Assembly: GCA_035290885.1 (NCBI GenBank)
Contig: DATDTL010000056.1
Span: 1-8,735 of the forward strand
Direction: 5' to 3'
DNA: 8,735 nucleotides
Origin: JACQID01 sp035290885
GTDB lineage: Archaea > Aenigmatarchaeota > Aenigmatarchaeia > GW2011-AR5
Part shown: positions 1-5,179 of the stretch, in pieces
Layout of the letters: each line of letters begins with the position of its first letter
Position numbering within the stretch: position 1 is the first letter of the stretch
Program-made: the position numbers and the translations under genes
Notes under the pieces: model-generated
What the model was told of the DNA's origin: nothing
Database searches by the model: none
What the model saw: the letters and a program-made list of their open reading frames with translations, nothing else

Positions 1-1
1 C

Positions 2-328
2 GCCACGATCCCCGGCGTCATAATACTAGGCGCGTTCGTGTCTGCGGTAGAATTGCCATGCACCGGCGCGCCGTATCTCGCCATAATCACGATGCTATCC
101 CAGTATTTTGACTTCACCGCGCTCATGATGCTCGTGTTGTATAACATAATATTCGTTTCGCCGCTGATTGTCATACTGCTGCTTGTGGCATCGGGCAAGA
201 AGCTCTATGACGTCAAGAAGTGGAAGGAAGATAACAGGGGCGCGATGCGGCTGTTCATAGGCATAATGCTCGTTGCCATGGGATGGCTGCTTATACTAAT
301 ATCAAACGGGACAATCAACTTCGGATGA
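2..328 (+). CDS. CcdA/DsbD-like thiol-disulfide membrane transporter, C-terminal part
   Basis: Partial gene; the frame is open from base 2 and the true start lies left of the window. The visible 108 residues contain the motif VELPCTGAPYL, typical of archaeal CcdA/DsbD-type membrane proteins, where this Cys is one of the redox pair; the partner Cys would lie in the missing N-terminal half. After the motif come two strongly hydrophobic segments, about residues 47-63 and 85-102 of the visible part, separated by a charged stretch (KKLYDVKKWKEDNRG). Family members pass electrons across the membrane to extracytoplasmic thioredoxin-like proteins for disulfide reduction or cytochrome c maturation; the partner is not in view. 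The stop is followed after 1 nt by the next ATG, so the two genes are probably cotranscribed. Family call fairly sure; the exact role is not. Confidence 0.75.
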   Translation, partial: ATIPGVIILGAFVSAVELPCTGAPYLAIITMLSQYFDFTALMMLVLYNIIFVSPLIVILLLVASGKKLYDVKKWKEDNRGAMRLFIGIMLVAMGWLLILISNGTINFG

Positions 329-329
329 T

Positions 330-605
330 ATGATGACAAGCACTGTAGTAAAGCGAAAGGGGCATGAGGAAAAGTTCAGCGAGGCCAAGCTGCGCAAGAC
401 CATTTTCAGCGCCTGCGTTGCCGCCCATATGGAACAACATGCGTGCATGGAAACTTCAAAGAAGGTAGTCGCCGAAATAAAATCATGGGCGAATAAGAAA
501 AAATCCGTCAGATCGGCCGATATCTTCAGGCAGGCGGCGATATCCCTCAAAAAACGCGACAAGAATGCTGCCTACATGTACGAGACGCACAGGGACATTT
601 CCTAA
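330..605 (+). CDS. Stand-alone ATP-cone domain protein
   Basis: A 91-residue protein that is almost entirely one ATP-cone domain. Residues 5-20 (VVKRKGHEEKFSEAKL) match the usual opening 'V.KRDG..E.F...KL', followed by a predicted helix (RKTIFSACVAA), a variable middle and the typical tail (SADIFRQAAISLKKRDKNAA) ending near 'AYMYETHRDI'. ATP-cones bind ATP/dATP and regulate ribonucleotide reductases and the repressor NrdR. This protein is not NrdR: it has no Cys4 zinc ribbon, and it is not fused to a reductase. It starts 2 nt after the preceding stop, and a second in-frame ATG follows at once (333). Role unknown: possibly a nucleotide-sensing partner acting on another protein, or a reduced regulator. 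Confidence 0.7.
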   Translation: MMTSTVVKRKGHEEKFSEAKLRKTIFSACVAAHMEQHACMETSKKVVAEIKSWANKKKSVRSADIFRQAAISLKKRDKNAAYMYETHRDIS

Positions 606-610
606 ACGCA

Positions 611-618
611 TATAAATA
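611..618 (+). promoter_or_regulatory. TATA box for the split-barrel pseudogene
   Basis: TATAAATA, centred about 25 nt upstream of the ATG at 639. That places the expected transcription start on or next to this ATG (leaderless). This is the main reason for choosing 639 rather than the in-frame ATG at 630. Confidence 0.6.
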
Positions 619-638
619 AATCAAGCCTTATGAGTTTC

Positions 639-1116
639 ATGGACCCGCCAGAATGGAAAAACGCGTCATTGAATGCCTGAATACCACGAAGTTTCTTGCG
701 CTTTCCACGTCTCGCAGCGGCAGGACGTGGGGCGTGCCCCGTATTCTTTGCGTATGATGAGAAATTTAACTTCCATTTCATAGCCCGGATCAAAGCATAT
801 GCAGAATATTCTGGCCAACGCGGAAATTTCAGCGGCAATATACAGCACGAGCCAGTCTGCTGCAGGCGATGTTTTCGGCATCCAACTTTCGGGCAAAGCC
901 GTTATGCTCCCAGACAGCGAAGTGGAAAAAGCCTTTCAAATATATTACGCCAGAAGTCCGAAGGCGGCTGTCATGAAGGACAATAAGCCTGAAAAATACA
1001 AGGGCTCCAAAGTGGCATGGAAATTCGTAAAGATAATTCCCTCGGAAATCCATATTTTTGACACAAAGTCTTTCCGGCGAAGAAAGAAAGTCCCTGCGGA
1101 AGCGTGGAAAAACTAA
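639..1116 (+). pseudogene. Pyridoxamine 5'-phosphate oxidase-like (FMN split-barrel) protein, frameshifted
   Basis: The pieces of one flavin split-barrel protein lie in three frames. Frame A from 639 begins MDPPEW. Frame B (about 662-736) gives RVIECLNTTKFLALSTS and ends in TWGVP. Frame C (about 741-788) gives VFFAYDEKFNFHFIAR. The last part, from about 784 to the stop, is intact: SKHMQNILANAEISAAIY, then GDVFGIQLSGKA, QIYYARSPKAA and a K/R-rich tail. In order these match the archaeal pyridoxamine 5'-phosphate oxidase-related family, in which the FLALST strand, VFFAYDE strand and HMxNILAN helix build the FMN-binding barrel. The breaks fall at the A5 run 657-661 (one A short), the C4 run 737-740 (one C too many) and near 784-791 (explained by loss of 5 nt). 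No single frame from 799 can encode a working barrel. The alternative to decay is sequencing or assembly error, since two breaks are in homopolymers. It overlaps the convergent methyltransferase by 4 bp. Confidence 0.75.
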
Positions 1117-1631
1117 AGCTTTCCCACTTCGTAAAGGTATATCTTCAGCTTCTCGTCAACCTTCACGGGCTTCCAGTCCGGGAATTTCCAGTAATAGGTG
1201 ACTATCTTCGTTCCTTTCTTCAGGTTCTCCAGCTTCTTGCGAAGAAGCCTGTGAGCTATTGATGACATGAATATGGTGACCACGGTCGCATTGCTAACGT
1301 TCGCGCCGTAGACGCTTCCGAGCTTCAGGTCGGGCTTCAGGCCTTTCCATTTGGCGTATATTTTTGCGGCAATGAATTTTACCGGCTCTATCTCAACCCC
1401 GCCGGCCTTGGCGTGGAACTCTTCCATGGACGTGAAAATGATGCGGCCGTCTCCAAACCCGAGGTCGTAGACATAGTCACGGCGGCTCACTCCGGCCATA
1501 CGGAGCATGGCGCGCACGCGCTTCATTGACGTCGGTTGCCAGTTCGCGCCGGTGAACATCGGCCAAAAGGCGATGAAGACGAATCCCAGCGCGACGAAAA
1601 GAAGAATCGCAAGGGGATAGTTGATAGGCAT
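1113..1631 (-). CDS. Membrane-anchored SAM-dependent methyltransferase, FAM173/ATPSCKMT-like
   Basis: 172 residues. Residues 7-25 form one hydrophobic anchor, followed by a class I methyltransferase core: PTSMKRVRAMLRMAGV (pre-motif helix), motif I VYDLGFGDGRI (D56-G62, SAM binding), an acidic residue at the end of strand 2 in GGVEIEP (E80/E82), the motif IV region NVSNATVVTIFMSSIA (111-125) and the late strand TKIVTYYWKFPDW. The order, the TM anchor and the small size match the FAM173/ATPSCKMT group, whose mitochondrial members methylate a lysine of ATP synthase subunit c; archaeal members are mostly uncharacterised. The substrate here is therefore inferred at best to be a membrane-associated protein. 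The start is the only ATG ahead of the anchor and sits about 25 nt from a TATA box, so the mRNA is probably leaderless. The 3' end overlaps the convergent pseudogene by 4 bp. Confidence 0.75.
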   Translation of the reverse strand: MPINYPLAILLFVALGFVFIAFWPMFTGANWQPTSMKRVRAMLRMAGVSRRDYVYDLGFGDGRIIFTSMEEFHAKAGGVEIEPVKFIAAKIYAKWKGLKPDLKLGSVYGANVSNATVVTIFMSSIAHRLLRKKLENLKKGTKIVTYYWKFPDWKPVKVDEKLKIYLYEVGKL

Positions 1632-1650
1632 AAGATTATAGGCGAGGCGG

Positions 1651-1660
1651 AATATTTATG
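1651..1660 (-). promoter_or_regulatory. TATA box of the methyltransferase gene
   Basis: On the minus strand this reads CATAAATATT, centred about 24-25 nt from the ATG at 1631, as expected for a leaderless archaeal transcript. It lies 9 bp from the palindromic element at 1670-1766. Confidence 0.6.
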
Positions 1661-1669
1661 CGCATTTCT

Positions 1670-1766
1670 GCTTTGTTGAAAAACTCCATCAAGACCACAA
1701 GCAGTTGTGATATAATTTTAGAGAAACACTACCGGTTGTGGCGAAGAACCAATTATTCAACAAAGC
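1670..1766. mobile_element. 97-bp MITE-like inverted-repeat element
   Basis: Perfect 11-bp terminal inverted repeats, GCTTTGTTGAA (1670-1680) and TTCAACAAAGC (1756-1766). A second symmetric arm lies exactly 14 nt inside each end: CCACAA (1695-1700) with TTGTGG (1736-1741), extending to 13 of 17 paired positions (1695-1711 with 1725-1741). The whole is a long imperfect palindrome with an AT-rich centre and no coding capacity. The end sequence resembles the ends of some IS5-group insertion sequences (IS903-type GGCTTTGTTGAA, from memory), so a non-autonomous IS derivative is likely. No target duplication is visible, so the insertion is old or one end is eroded. It begins 8 nt after the stop of the minus-strand membrane gene and may also act as a transcript-end hairpin. 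Confidence 0.6.
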
Positions 1767-1774
1767 CCGCCGCG

Positions 1775-2311
1775 CTAAAGCCGGACAATAAACATCAGAA
1801 GCTTGAAAAGAACTATGTTGAATAGGACGTTTATCACGATAGTCGGCCTTGGAGGGATGCCGTAGACCAGAGAATCTTTTATCGGTGCCATCATGGCTTT
1901 CATGATGACGCATACAAGCCCTGCCCATTCTATTGGAATGAAGATTACAAGAATGCCGGCTGCGGCGCCTACGATCGCATCCACAAGCACGTCAGGCGAC
2001 GGTATGATGGGCGGCCAGCCGCCGGAAAGCGCAGGCGTTTTTATCATCCATCTTACGCCTTCAAAGAACGGCAAGCCGAAAAATCCGAAAAGGAATGCCG
2101 GCATTGGGCCGTAAATTATGCCGGCGAGTATCATAGGCACCGTTATGAATTCTACACCCAACTCGTCGTTTATGCCGTCAAAAAAGCCTGATAGCAGTTT
2201 CTGTATGAAGACCAGCGCGAAAATCACGGCTGCCGCGGCGCCAATAAACATCCATGAGGCAAAAATGCCTATGGCAAAAGCCGCAGCAACTGCAATTGTG
2301 GTTGCATGCAT
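1775..2311 (-). CDS. Multi-pass membrane protein, ECF transporter S-component-like
   Basis: 178 residues, nearly all hydrophobic, with about five membrane segments (roughly 5-20, 22-38, 55-82, 107-126 and 157-176). The stretch LGVEFITVPMILAGIIYGPM followed by a Gly/Phe-rich helix (FLFGFFG) resembles the core of energy-coupling-factor substrate-binding (S) components, where an acidic loop precedes a helix with a 'GP..GF' pattern. A loop with WPPIIPSPD (99-107) and a charged cytoplasmic-like helix around KAMMAPIKDS follow. No ECF ATPase or EcfT gene is in view, so if this is an S component it would use a shared module encoded elsewhere. The ligand cannot be told. The ATG at 2311 follows a very AT-rich stretch (2312-2350). 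It could equally be an uncharacterised archaeal membrane family. Confidence 0.5.
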   Translation of the reverse strand: MHATTIAVAAAFAIGIFASWMFIGAAAAVIFALVFIQKLLSGFFDGINDELGVEFITVPMILAGIIYGPMPAFLFGFFGLPFFEGVRWMIKTPALSGGWPPIIPSPDVLVDAIVGAAAGILVIFIPIEWAGLVCVIMKAMMAPIKDSLVYGIPPRPTIVINVLFNIVLFKLLMFIVRL

Positions 2312-2328
2312 GAAATTATCTATTATTA

Positions 2329-2337
2329 ATAAAAATA
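2329..2337 (-). promoter_or_regulatory. Probable TATA region of the S-component-like gene
   Basis: Minus-strand TATTTTTAT in a 30-bp AT-rich block, centred about 22 nt from the ATG at 2311. Because the block is AT-rich throughout, the exact box is uncertain; an alternative, CTTTTAAG, lies at 2343-2350. Confidence 0.4.
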
Positions 2338-2356
2338 CAATGCTTAAAAGTCTACC

Positions 2357-2365
2357 GTATCAGAG
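2357..2365. repeat. Left target-site duplication of the 56-bp element
   Basis: GTATCAGAG, an exact 9-bp direct repeat of 2422-2430, abutting the left terminal inverted repeat. Identity runs to 12 bp (2355-2366 and 2420-2431) because the element's end bases happen to match the flanks. Confidence 0.75.
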
Positions 2366-2421
2366 GGCTTTGCAGGAATAATGGATTTCTAACGCAACGG
2401 GCTGCGTTTTCCTGCAAAGCC
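2366..2421. mobile_element. 56-bp MITE-type insertion with 13-bp inverted ends
   Basis: Perfect terminal inverted repeats GGCTTTGCAGGAA (2366-2378) and TTCCTGCAAAGCC (2409-2421), directly bounded by identical 9-bp copies of GTATCAGAG. Inside is a second hairpin, AACGCA (2391-2396) with TGCGTT (2403-2408), so the RNA or single-stranded DNA would fold into two stacked stems. Inverted ends plus exact direct repeats are the signature of transposition by a DDE-type transposase; 9-bp duplications occur in, for example, the IS903 and IS4/IS10 groups. There is no room for a transposase, so it must have been moved in trans. The duplicated target contains the stop codon of the EamA gene, which the duplication kept intact. 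Confidence 0.75.
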
Positions 2422-2430
2422 GTATCAGAG
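2422..2430. repeat. Right target-site duplication of the 56-bp element
   Basis: GTATCAGAG, the exact partner of 2357-2365. On the minus strand it reads CTCTGATAC and carries the last sense codon and the TGA of the EamA gene. Confidence 0.75.
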
Positions 2431-3321
2431 GAACCATCTGGCAAGCAGCTTGGGGGCGTGCCTTGCAGTTGCCAAGACCATTATGCCGACAAATATGAGG
2501 ACGCTGCCTATCATCTGGACGCCGTGCAGGACGTCGCCGAAGACGAGGAACGAATAGAACAATATCACAAGCGGCTCAAGCGAGGTTATTATGGCCACCT
2601 TTGAAAGGTCCATGCTCTGCATCGCTTTGTACCGGAGATAAAAGCTGAAGAACGGGCCGGCGAACGCGGCAAGCATGATGAAAGGAATCGTCTCGGCCGG
2701 CGGCATCATGATGCTGCCCGTTCCCGCGGCGAACAGGGCTATCGCGAAAAGCATTATGAAATTCCTTATGGCATTCATCTGGACAGGCTCCATCTTGTGT
2801 ATGTATTTCTTGGATATGAACTGCGCCAAAGAGAACGCCACTGCAGAGAAGAGCGCGATAAGCATGCCCGTTTGCAGTGTGATGCCGTTGCTGGCGCTTA
2901 TGATAACGGCTCCTATTACCGTTATTGCGGCGCCGAAAGCCTCAATGCGATTGAAGCTTTCCTTGAGGAAGACCACGCTCAGGGCCACCATTATTATAGT
3001 GGAAAATCTCAGCATGAACCCGAGCAGGGACGGGCCGAGTAGCTCGAGGCTGTGGAACCACGTTATCGCGGCCACGGCATTGACGATGCCCATTAGAATC
3101 ATGGGATTGCGGTGCTTCACGAATGCCTTCTTCAGTTGCGGGAGCTTTTTCGTGAAGGCGATAGTCGTGAACGAATAAGCCGAGGCAAAGAGAAACGTGA
3201 AGAACGCCCCCGTTTCCGGCCGGACGCCGCCGCGCTGCACTATGGTATTGGCTATGAACGACACGCCTATAACCAGGGAAACGGCTATTGCCAGAATATA
3301 GCCCTTTGTCTGCGTATTCAT
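2425..3321 (-). CDS. EamA/DMT-family membrane transporter
   Basis: 298 residues from the ATG at 3321; a TTG one codon upstream is a less likely start. About ten membrane segments form two EamA halves: residues ~7-145, with the typical helix GPSLLGFMLRFSTIIMVALS and VFLKESFNRIEAFGAAI, and ~150-290, with LSKVAIITSLEPLVILFYSF followed by VFGDVLHGVQMIGSVLIFVG. The EPL motif and the acidic residue in the short loop before the last helix pair (KES in half one, GD in half two) are standard in drug/metabolite exporters of this superfamily. The substrate cannot be predicted; members export amino acids, nucleotides or drugs. Length is normal for the family. It ends in ARWFL and TGA, the stop lying inside the duplicated target of the adjacent 56-bp element, so the coding sequence is undamaged. 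Confidence 0.85.
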   Translation of the reverse strand: MNTQTKGYILAIAVSLVIGVSFIANTIVQRGGVRPETGAFFTFLFASAYSFTTIAFTKKLPQLKKAFVKHRNPMILMGIVNAVAAITWFHSLELLGPSLLGFMLRFSTIIMVALSVVFLKESFNRIEAFGAAITVIGAVIISASNGITLQTGMLIALFSAVAFSLAQFISKKYIHKMEPVQMNAIRNFIMLFAIALFAAGTGSIMMPPAETIPFIMLAAFAGPFFSFYLRYKAMQSMDLSKVAIITSLEPLVILFYSFLVFGDVLHGVQMIGSVLIFVGIMVLATARHAPKLLARWFL

Positions 3322-3348
3322 CAAATCAGATTGCGTTGGAGCGCCAAC

Positions 3349-3357
3349 TATTTAAAA
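3349..3357 (-). promoter_or_regulatory. TATA box of the EamA gene
   Basis: Minus-strand TTTTAAATA in a GC-richer surrounding, centred about 32 nt from the ATG at 3321. This implies a leader of only a few bases. Confidence 0.55.
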
Positions 3358-3417
3358 GAAGCCATAGGTGCCGGATAAGTTTCTCTGAGCAGCGCTGCGG
3401 ATAGTGCGAATATCACG

Positions 3418-3621
3418 CTATGCCCGAACCTGCGCGTTTCCCTGTGCCATCTTCTTCACGCGAAGATACAAGCCGACGTCCTGATTTGCGCCCTGGAAAA
3501 GGGCGTCTATGAAGTCCGCCTGCTGGCGGGACCATACGCTATTCGGCGTTTTTCTGACGTAATCCGCCCAGAACCTGACAAATTCCAGCCGGCTCTTAAA
3601 GTTTTTTTCCTTGTCCAGCAT
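3418..3621 (-). CDS. Small protein paired with the nucleotidyltransferase-fold gene
   Basis: 67 residues, soluble, with no signal peptide or membrane segment. The first half is helical and aromatic/basic (SRLEFVRFWADYVRKTP), then comes WSRQQADFIDALFQ and a C-terminal YLRVKKMA. The start lies 26 bp inside the end of the upstream gene in another frame, so the two are almost certainly translated from one mRNA and probably act together. I do not recognise the family with certainty. It is not a HEPN protein (no R-x4-6-H), so the pair is not a standard MNT/HEPN toxin-antitoxin. Codon choice in its 3' half is GC-richer than in its partner. Confidence 0.6.
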   Translation of the reverse strand: MLDKEKNFKSRLEFVRFWADYVRKTPNSVWSRQQADFIDALFQGANQDVGLYLRVKKMAQGNAQVRA

Positions 3622-4189
3622 ACTTATTCAACCATTTCATAACATTTAATTCTTTGCATTTTTGCAAGAGTGCGCCCCTGTCAAGCCGCTCTTTGAATAA
3701 TTCATAAAGATAAACAGCGTCTTCTATATCCTTCTCCGACCCCAGATAGAACTTGTACGCTATCTGAATTTCTATGGGCGATATGAAGAGCTTGAATCCG
3801 TTTATTGCGGCAGAAATTCTTTCAAGCGGCATCTCCCCGATTTTAACTTCCATGTTGGGTATGGCTTTTCCTTTTTCGGCAAACCTTATTCCATACCCCT
3901 CAATTAGCATATCATAAGCCTCTTTTTCGGAGGCGGTGTTTATAATCCAGAATCTTGGGTTTTTTTCACAGAGAGCATAAAAAGAAGGCGATTCTGGCTT
4001 TTCTATGAATATATCAACATCTTCGGTTCCTCTCGTCCTCACAAAAAGTATTGAAACGTACCCGCTGACTATTACATACTTTATTGATGCCGCATCAAGG
4101 GCATTAATAAAATCGATGACGAATTTGTCCAAGGACGATAATTCTCTTGAAATGGAGATATGCCCTTTCCCATATTCAATTTCCATCAT
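3596..4189 (-). CDS. Nucleotidyltransferase-fold protein (DUF6036/AbiEii-like)
   Basis: 197 residues. The N-terminal half carries the core signature of the DNA polymerase beta-like nucleotidyltransferase fold: a strand into a short glycine motif (KYVIVSGYVSILFV, residues 37-50), then RGTEDVDIFIE with the paired acidic residues D57 and D59 that bind metal. A third strand around NMEVKIGEM is in place, but its usual acidic catalytic residue is not obvious. The tail has the helix pattern IQIAYKFYLGSEKDIEDAVYL, the 'K...KD..D...L' signature seen in AbiEii-like and DUF6036 proteins. Such proteins modify RNA or proteins, or act as antitoxins or toxins in stress and phage-defence modules; the target here is unknown. 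AT content is clearly higher than in the neighbours (a 60-base sample at 3961-4020 is about 32% G+C, against about 67% at 4441-4500), which suggests acquisition. It overlaps the small downstream gene by 26 bp. Confidence 0.7.
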   Translation of the reverse strand: MMEIEYGKGHISISRELSSLDKFVIDFINALDAASIKYVIVSGYVSILFVRTRGTEDVDIFIEKPESPSFYALCEKNPRFWIINTASEKEAYDMLIEGYGIRFAEKGKAIPNMEVKIGEMPLERISAAINGFKLFISPIEIQIAYKFYLGSEKDIEDAVYLYELFKERLDRGALLQKCKELNVMKWLNKYAGQGKKL

Positions 4190-4207
4190 AATAAATGAAA
4201 TGGAGCC

Positions 4208-4215
4208 TTATTATT
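4208..4215 (-). promoter_or_regulatory. Possible TATA box for the nucleotidyltransferase pair
   Basis: Minus-strand AATAATAA, centred about 22 nt from the ATG at 4189 and extending about 8 nt upstream of the dehydrogenase stop. It suggests the pair can be transcribed on its own as well as by read-through from the upstream genes. Confidence 0.35.
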
Positions 4216-4216
4216 C

Positions 4217-5170
4217 TCAATATCCCCTTTGCAAATCCACTTCGTTGGGCATTTTTTTTCCGGCGAGGAATGCACGAAGGTTCTCTATGAAGACGTCGGT
4301 CATCCGGTCCATGTATTTCTCGGACCATGACGAGTTGTGCGGGGTGATTATGACGTTCTCCATTTCCCAGAGAGGGCTTTCCTTGGGCAAGGGCTCTTTC
4401 TCGAAAACGTCCAGCGCTGCTCCGGCGATCTTCCCGGATTTTAGCGCTTCTGCAAGCGCGGCCTCGTCAACGACCGTGCCGCGGCCCATGTTGACGAGGC
4501 GCGCGGTCTTCTTCATTTTCGAGAACGCGGCTTCGTTTAGCATATGACGCGTCTCCTTCGTGGCAGGGAGGACGGAAATGACGTAGTCGGCGTCTGCTAG
4601 GACATCGCCAATATTGCCCTTGAGGGCATCCACGAATTCCAGTTTCTTGTTATTTTGGTGCGTTACTCCTATAACCTTCATGCCCAGCGCCTTGCACATC
4701 TTCGCGATTTCAGTGCCTATGCGGCCAAGGCCGAGGATGCCGGCGGTCTTGCCCCGCAATTCCGAGGTATGGCGGTCGCGGTTCCATTCATGGCGCTGCT
4801 GGCTTCTTGACGATGCGATGAGGCCTTTCTCGAACGCAAGCATGGCGGCTGCGGCGTATTCAGCCATGGGCAGGGCATGGATGCCGGAGGAATTTGTCAA
4901 CATTATTCCCTTGAAATCGGCGGCGGGAAACCTTTCCACTCCGGCGGAAGTCGTGTGAACCCATTTCAGATTCTTCGCGCCCTTTGTGCCCGGATATATC
5001 CACGGGTTCGTGAGAAGAATGTCGGCGTCCGCGATTTCTTTTTTGGCGGCTTCAAGGGTTTCCGCCACCGCAATCTTTAGGCTAGGCGCTTCGTTCGTTA
5101 TCTTTTTTATATGAGAGTCCTTTATCGCAAGCATGTGATGCGTCCTGTCGCACGCTATCAAAAGTTTCAT
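4217..5170 (-). CDS. D-2-hydroxyacid dehydrogenase (NAD(P)-dependent)
   Basis: 317 residues, normal for the family. The N- and C-terminal parts (about 1-95 and 285-317) form the flavodoxin-like substrate domain, with the substrate-binding loop around KWVHTTSAGVERFP (69-82). The nucleotide domain begins with LRGKTAGILGLGRIG, the GxGxxG fingerprint at 147-152. The catalytic triad is complete: R230 in VNMGRGTVVDE, E259 in DVFEKEPLP and H278 in ITPHNS. It reduces 2-oxoacids to D-2-hydroxyacids or the reverse; glyoxylate/hydroxypyruvate reductase and 3-phosphoglycerate dehydrogenase belong here, and the sequence does not separate these. There is no ACT domain, so it is not a regulated SerA. The start lies 9 nt after the archease stop, with GGCGGGAAA between, which may serve as a weak ribosome-binding site. 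Likely part of the gene run from the CysRS-like protein. Confidence 0.88.
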   Translation of the reverse strand: MKLLIACDRTHHMLAIKDSHIKKITNEAPSLKIAVAETLEAAKKEIADADILLTNPWIYPGTKGAKNLKWVHTTSAGVERFPAADFKGIMLTNSSGIHALPMAEYAAAAMLAFEKGLIASSRSQQRHEWNRDRHTSELRGKTAGILGLGRIGTEIAKMCKALGMKVIGVTHQNNKKLEFVDALKGNIGDVLADADYVISVLPATKETRHMLNEAAFSKMKKTARLVNMGRGTVVDEAALAEALKSGKIAGAALDVFEKEPLPKESPLWEMENVIITPHNSSWSEKYMDRMTDVFIENLRAFLAGKKMPNEVDLQRGY

Positions 5171-5179
5171 TTTCCCGCC

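Noticed and set aside
330..605. NrdR repressor
   Set aside because: No N-terminal Cys4 zinc ribbon is present and the protein starts directly with the ATP-cone.
799..1116. Free-standing gene beginning at the ATG at 799
   Set aside because: This ATG is an internal Met in the HMxNILAN helix of the split-barrel family; the first strands needed for the FMN fold are encoded upstream in other frames.
1670..1766. CRISPR repeat or tracr-like RNA
   Set aside because: There is only one unit, with no regularly spaced repeats or spacers and no cas gene nearby; the nested symmetry fits an inverted-repeat element better.
2675..3178. Plus-strand open frame of 167 codons, hydrophobic in parts
   Set aside because: It is the mirror of the EamA transporter, whose membrane helices give hydrophobic antisense products.
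3418..3621. HEPN partner of an MNT/HEPN toxin-antitoxin pair
   Set aside because: No R-x4-6-H motif is visible and the protein is too short for a HEPN domain.
4005..4547. Plus-strand open frame of 180 codons
   Set aside because: It crosses two well-supported minus-strand genes (nucleotidyltransferase and dehydrogenase) and has no family features or promoter.
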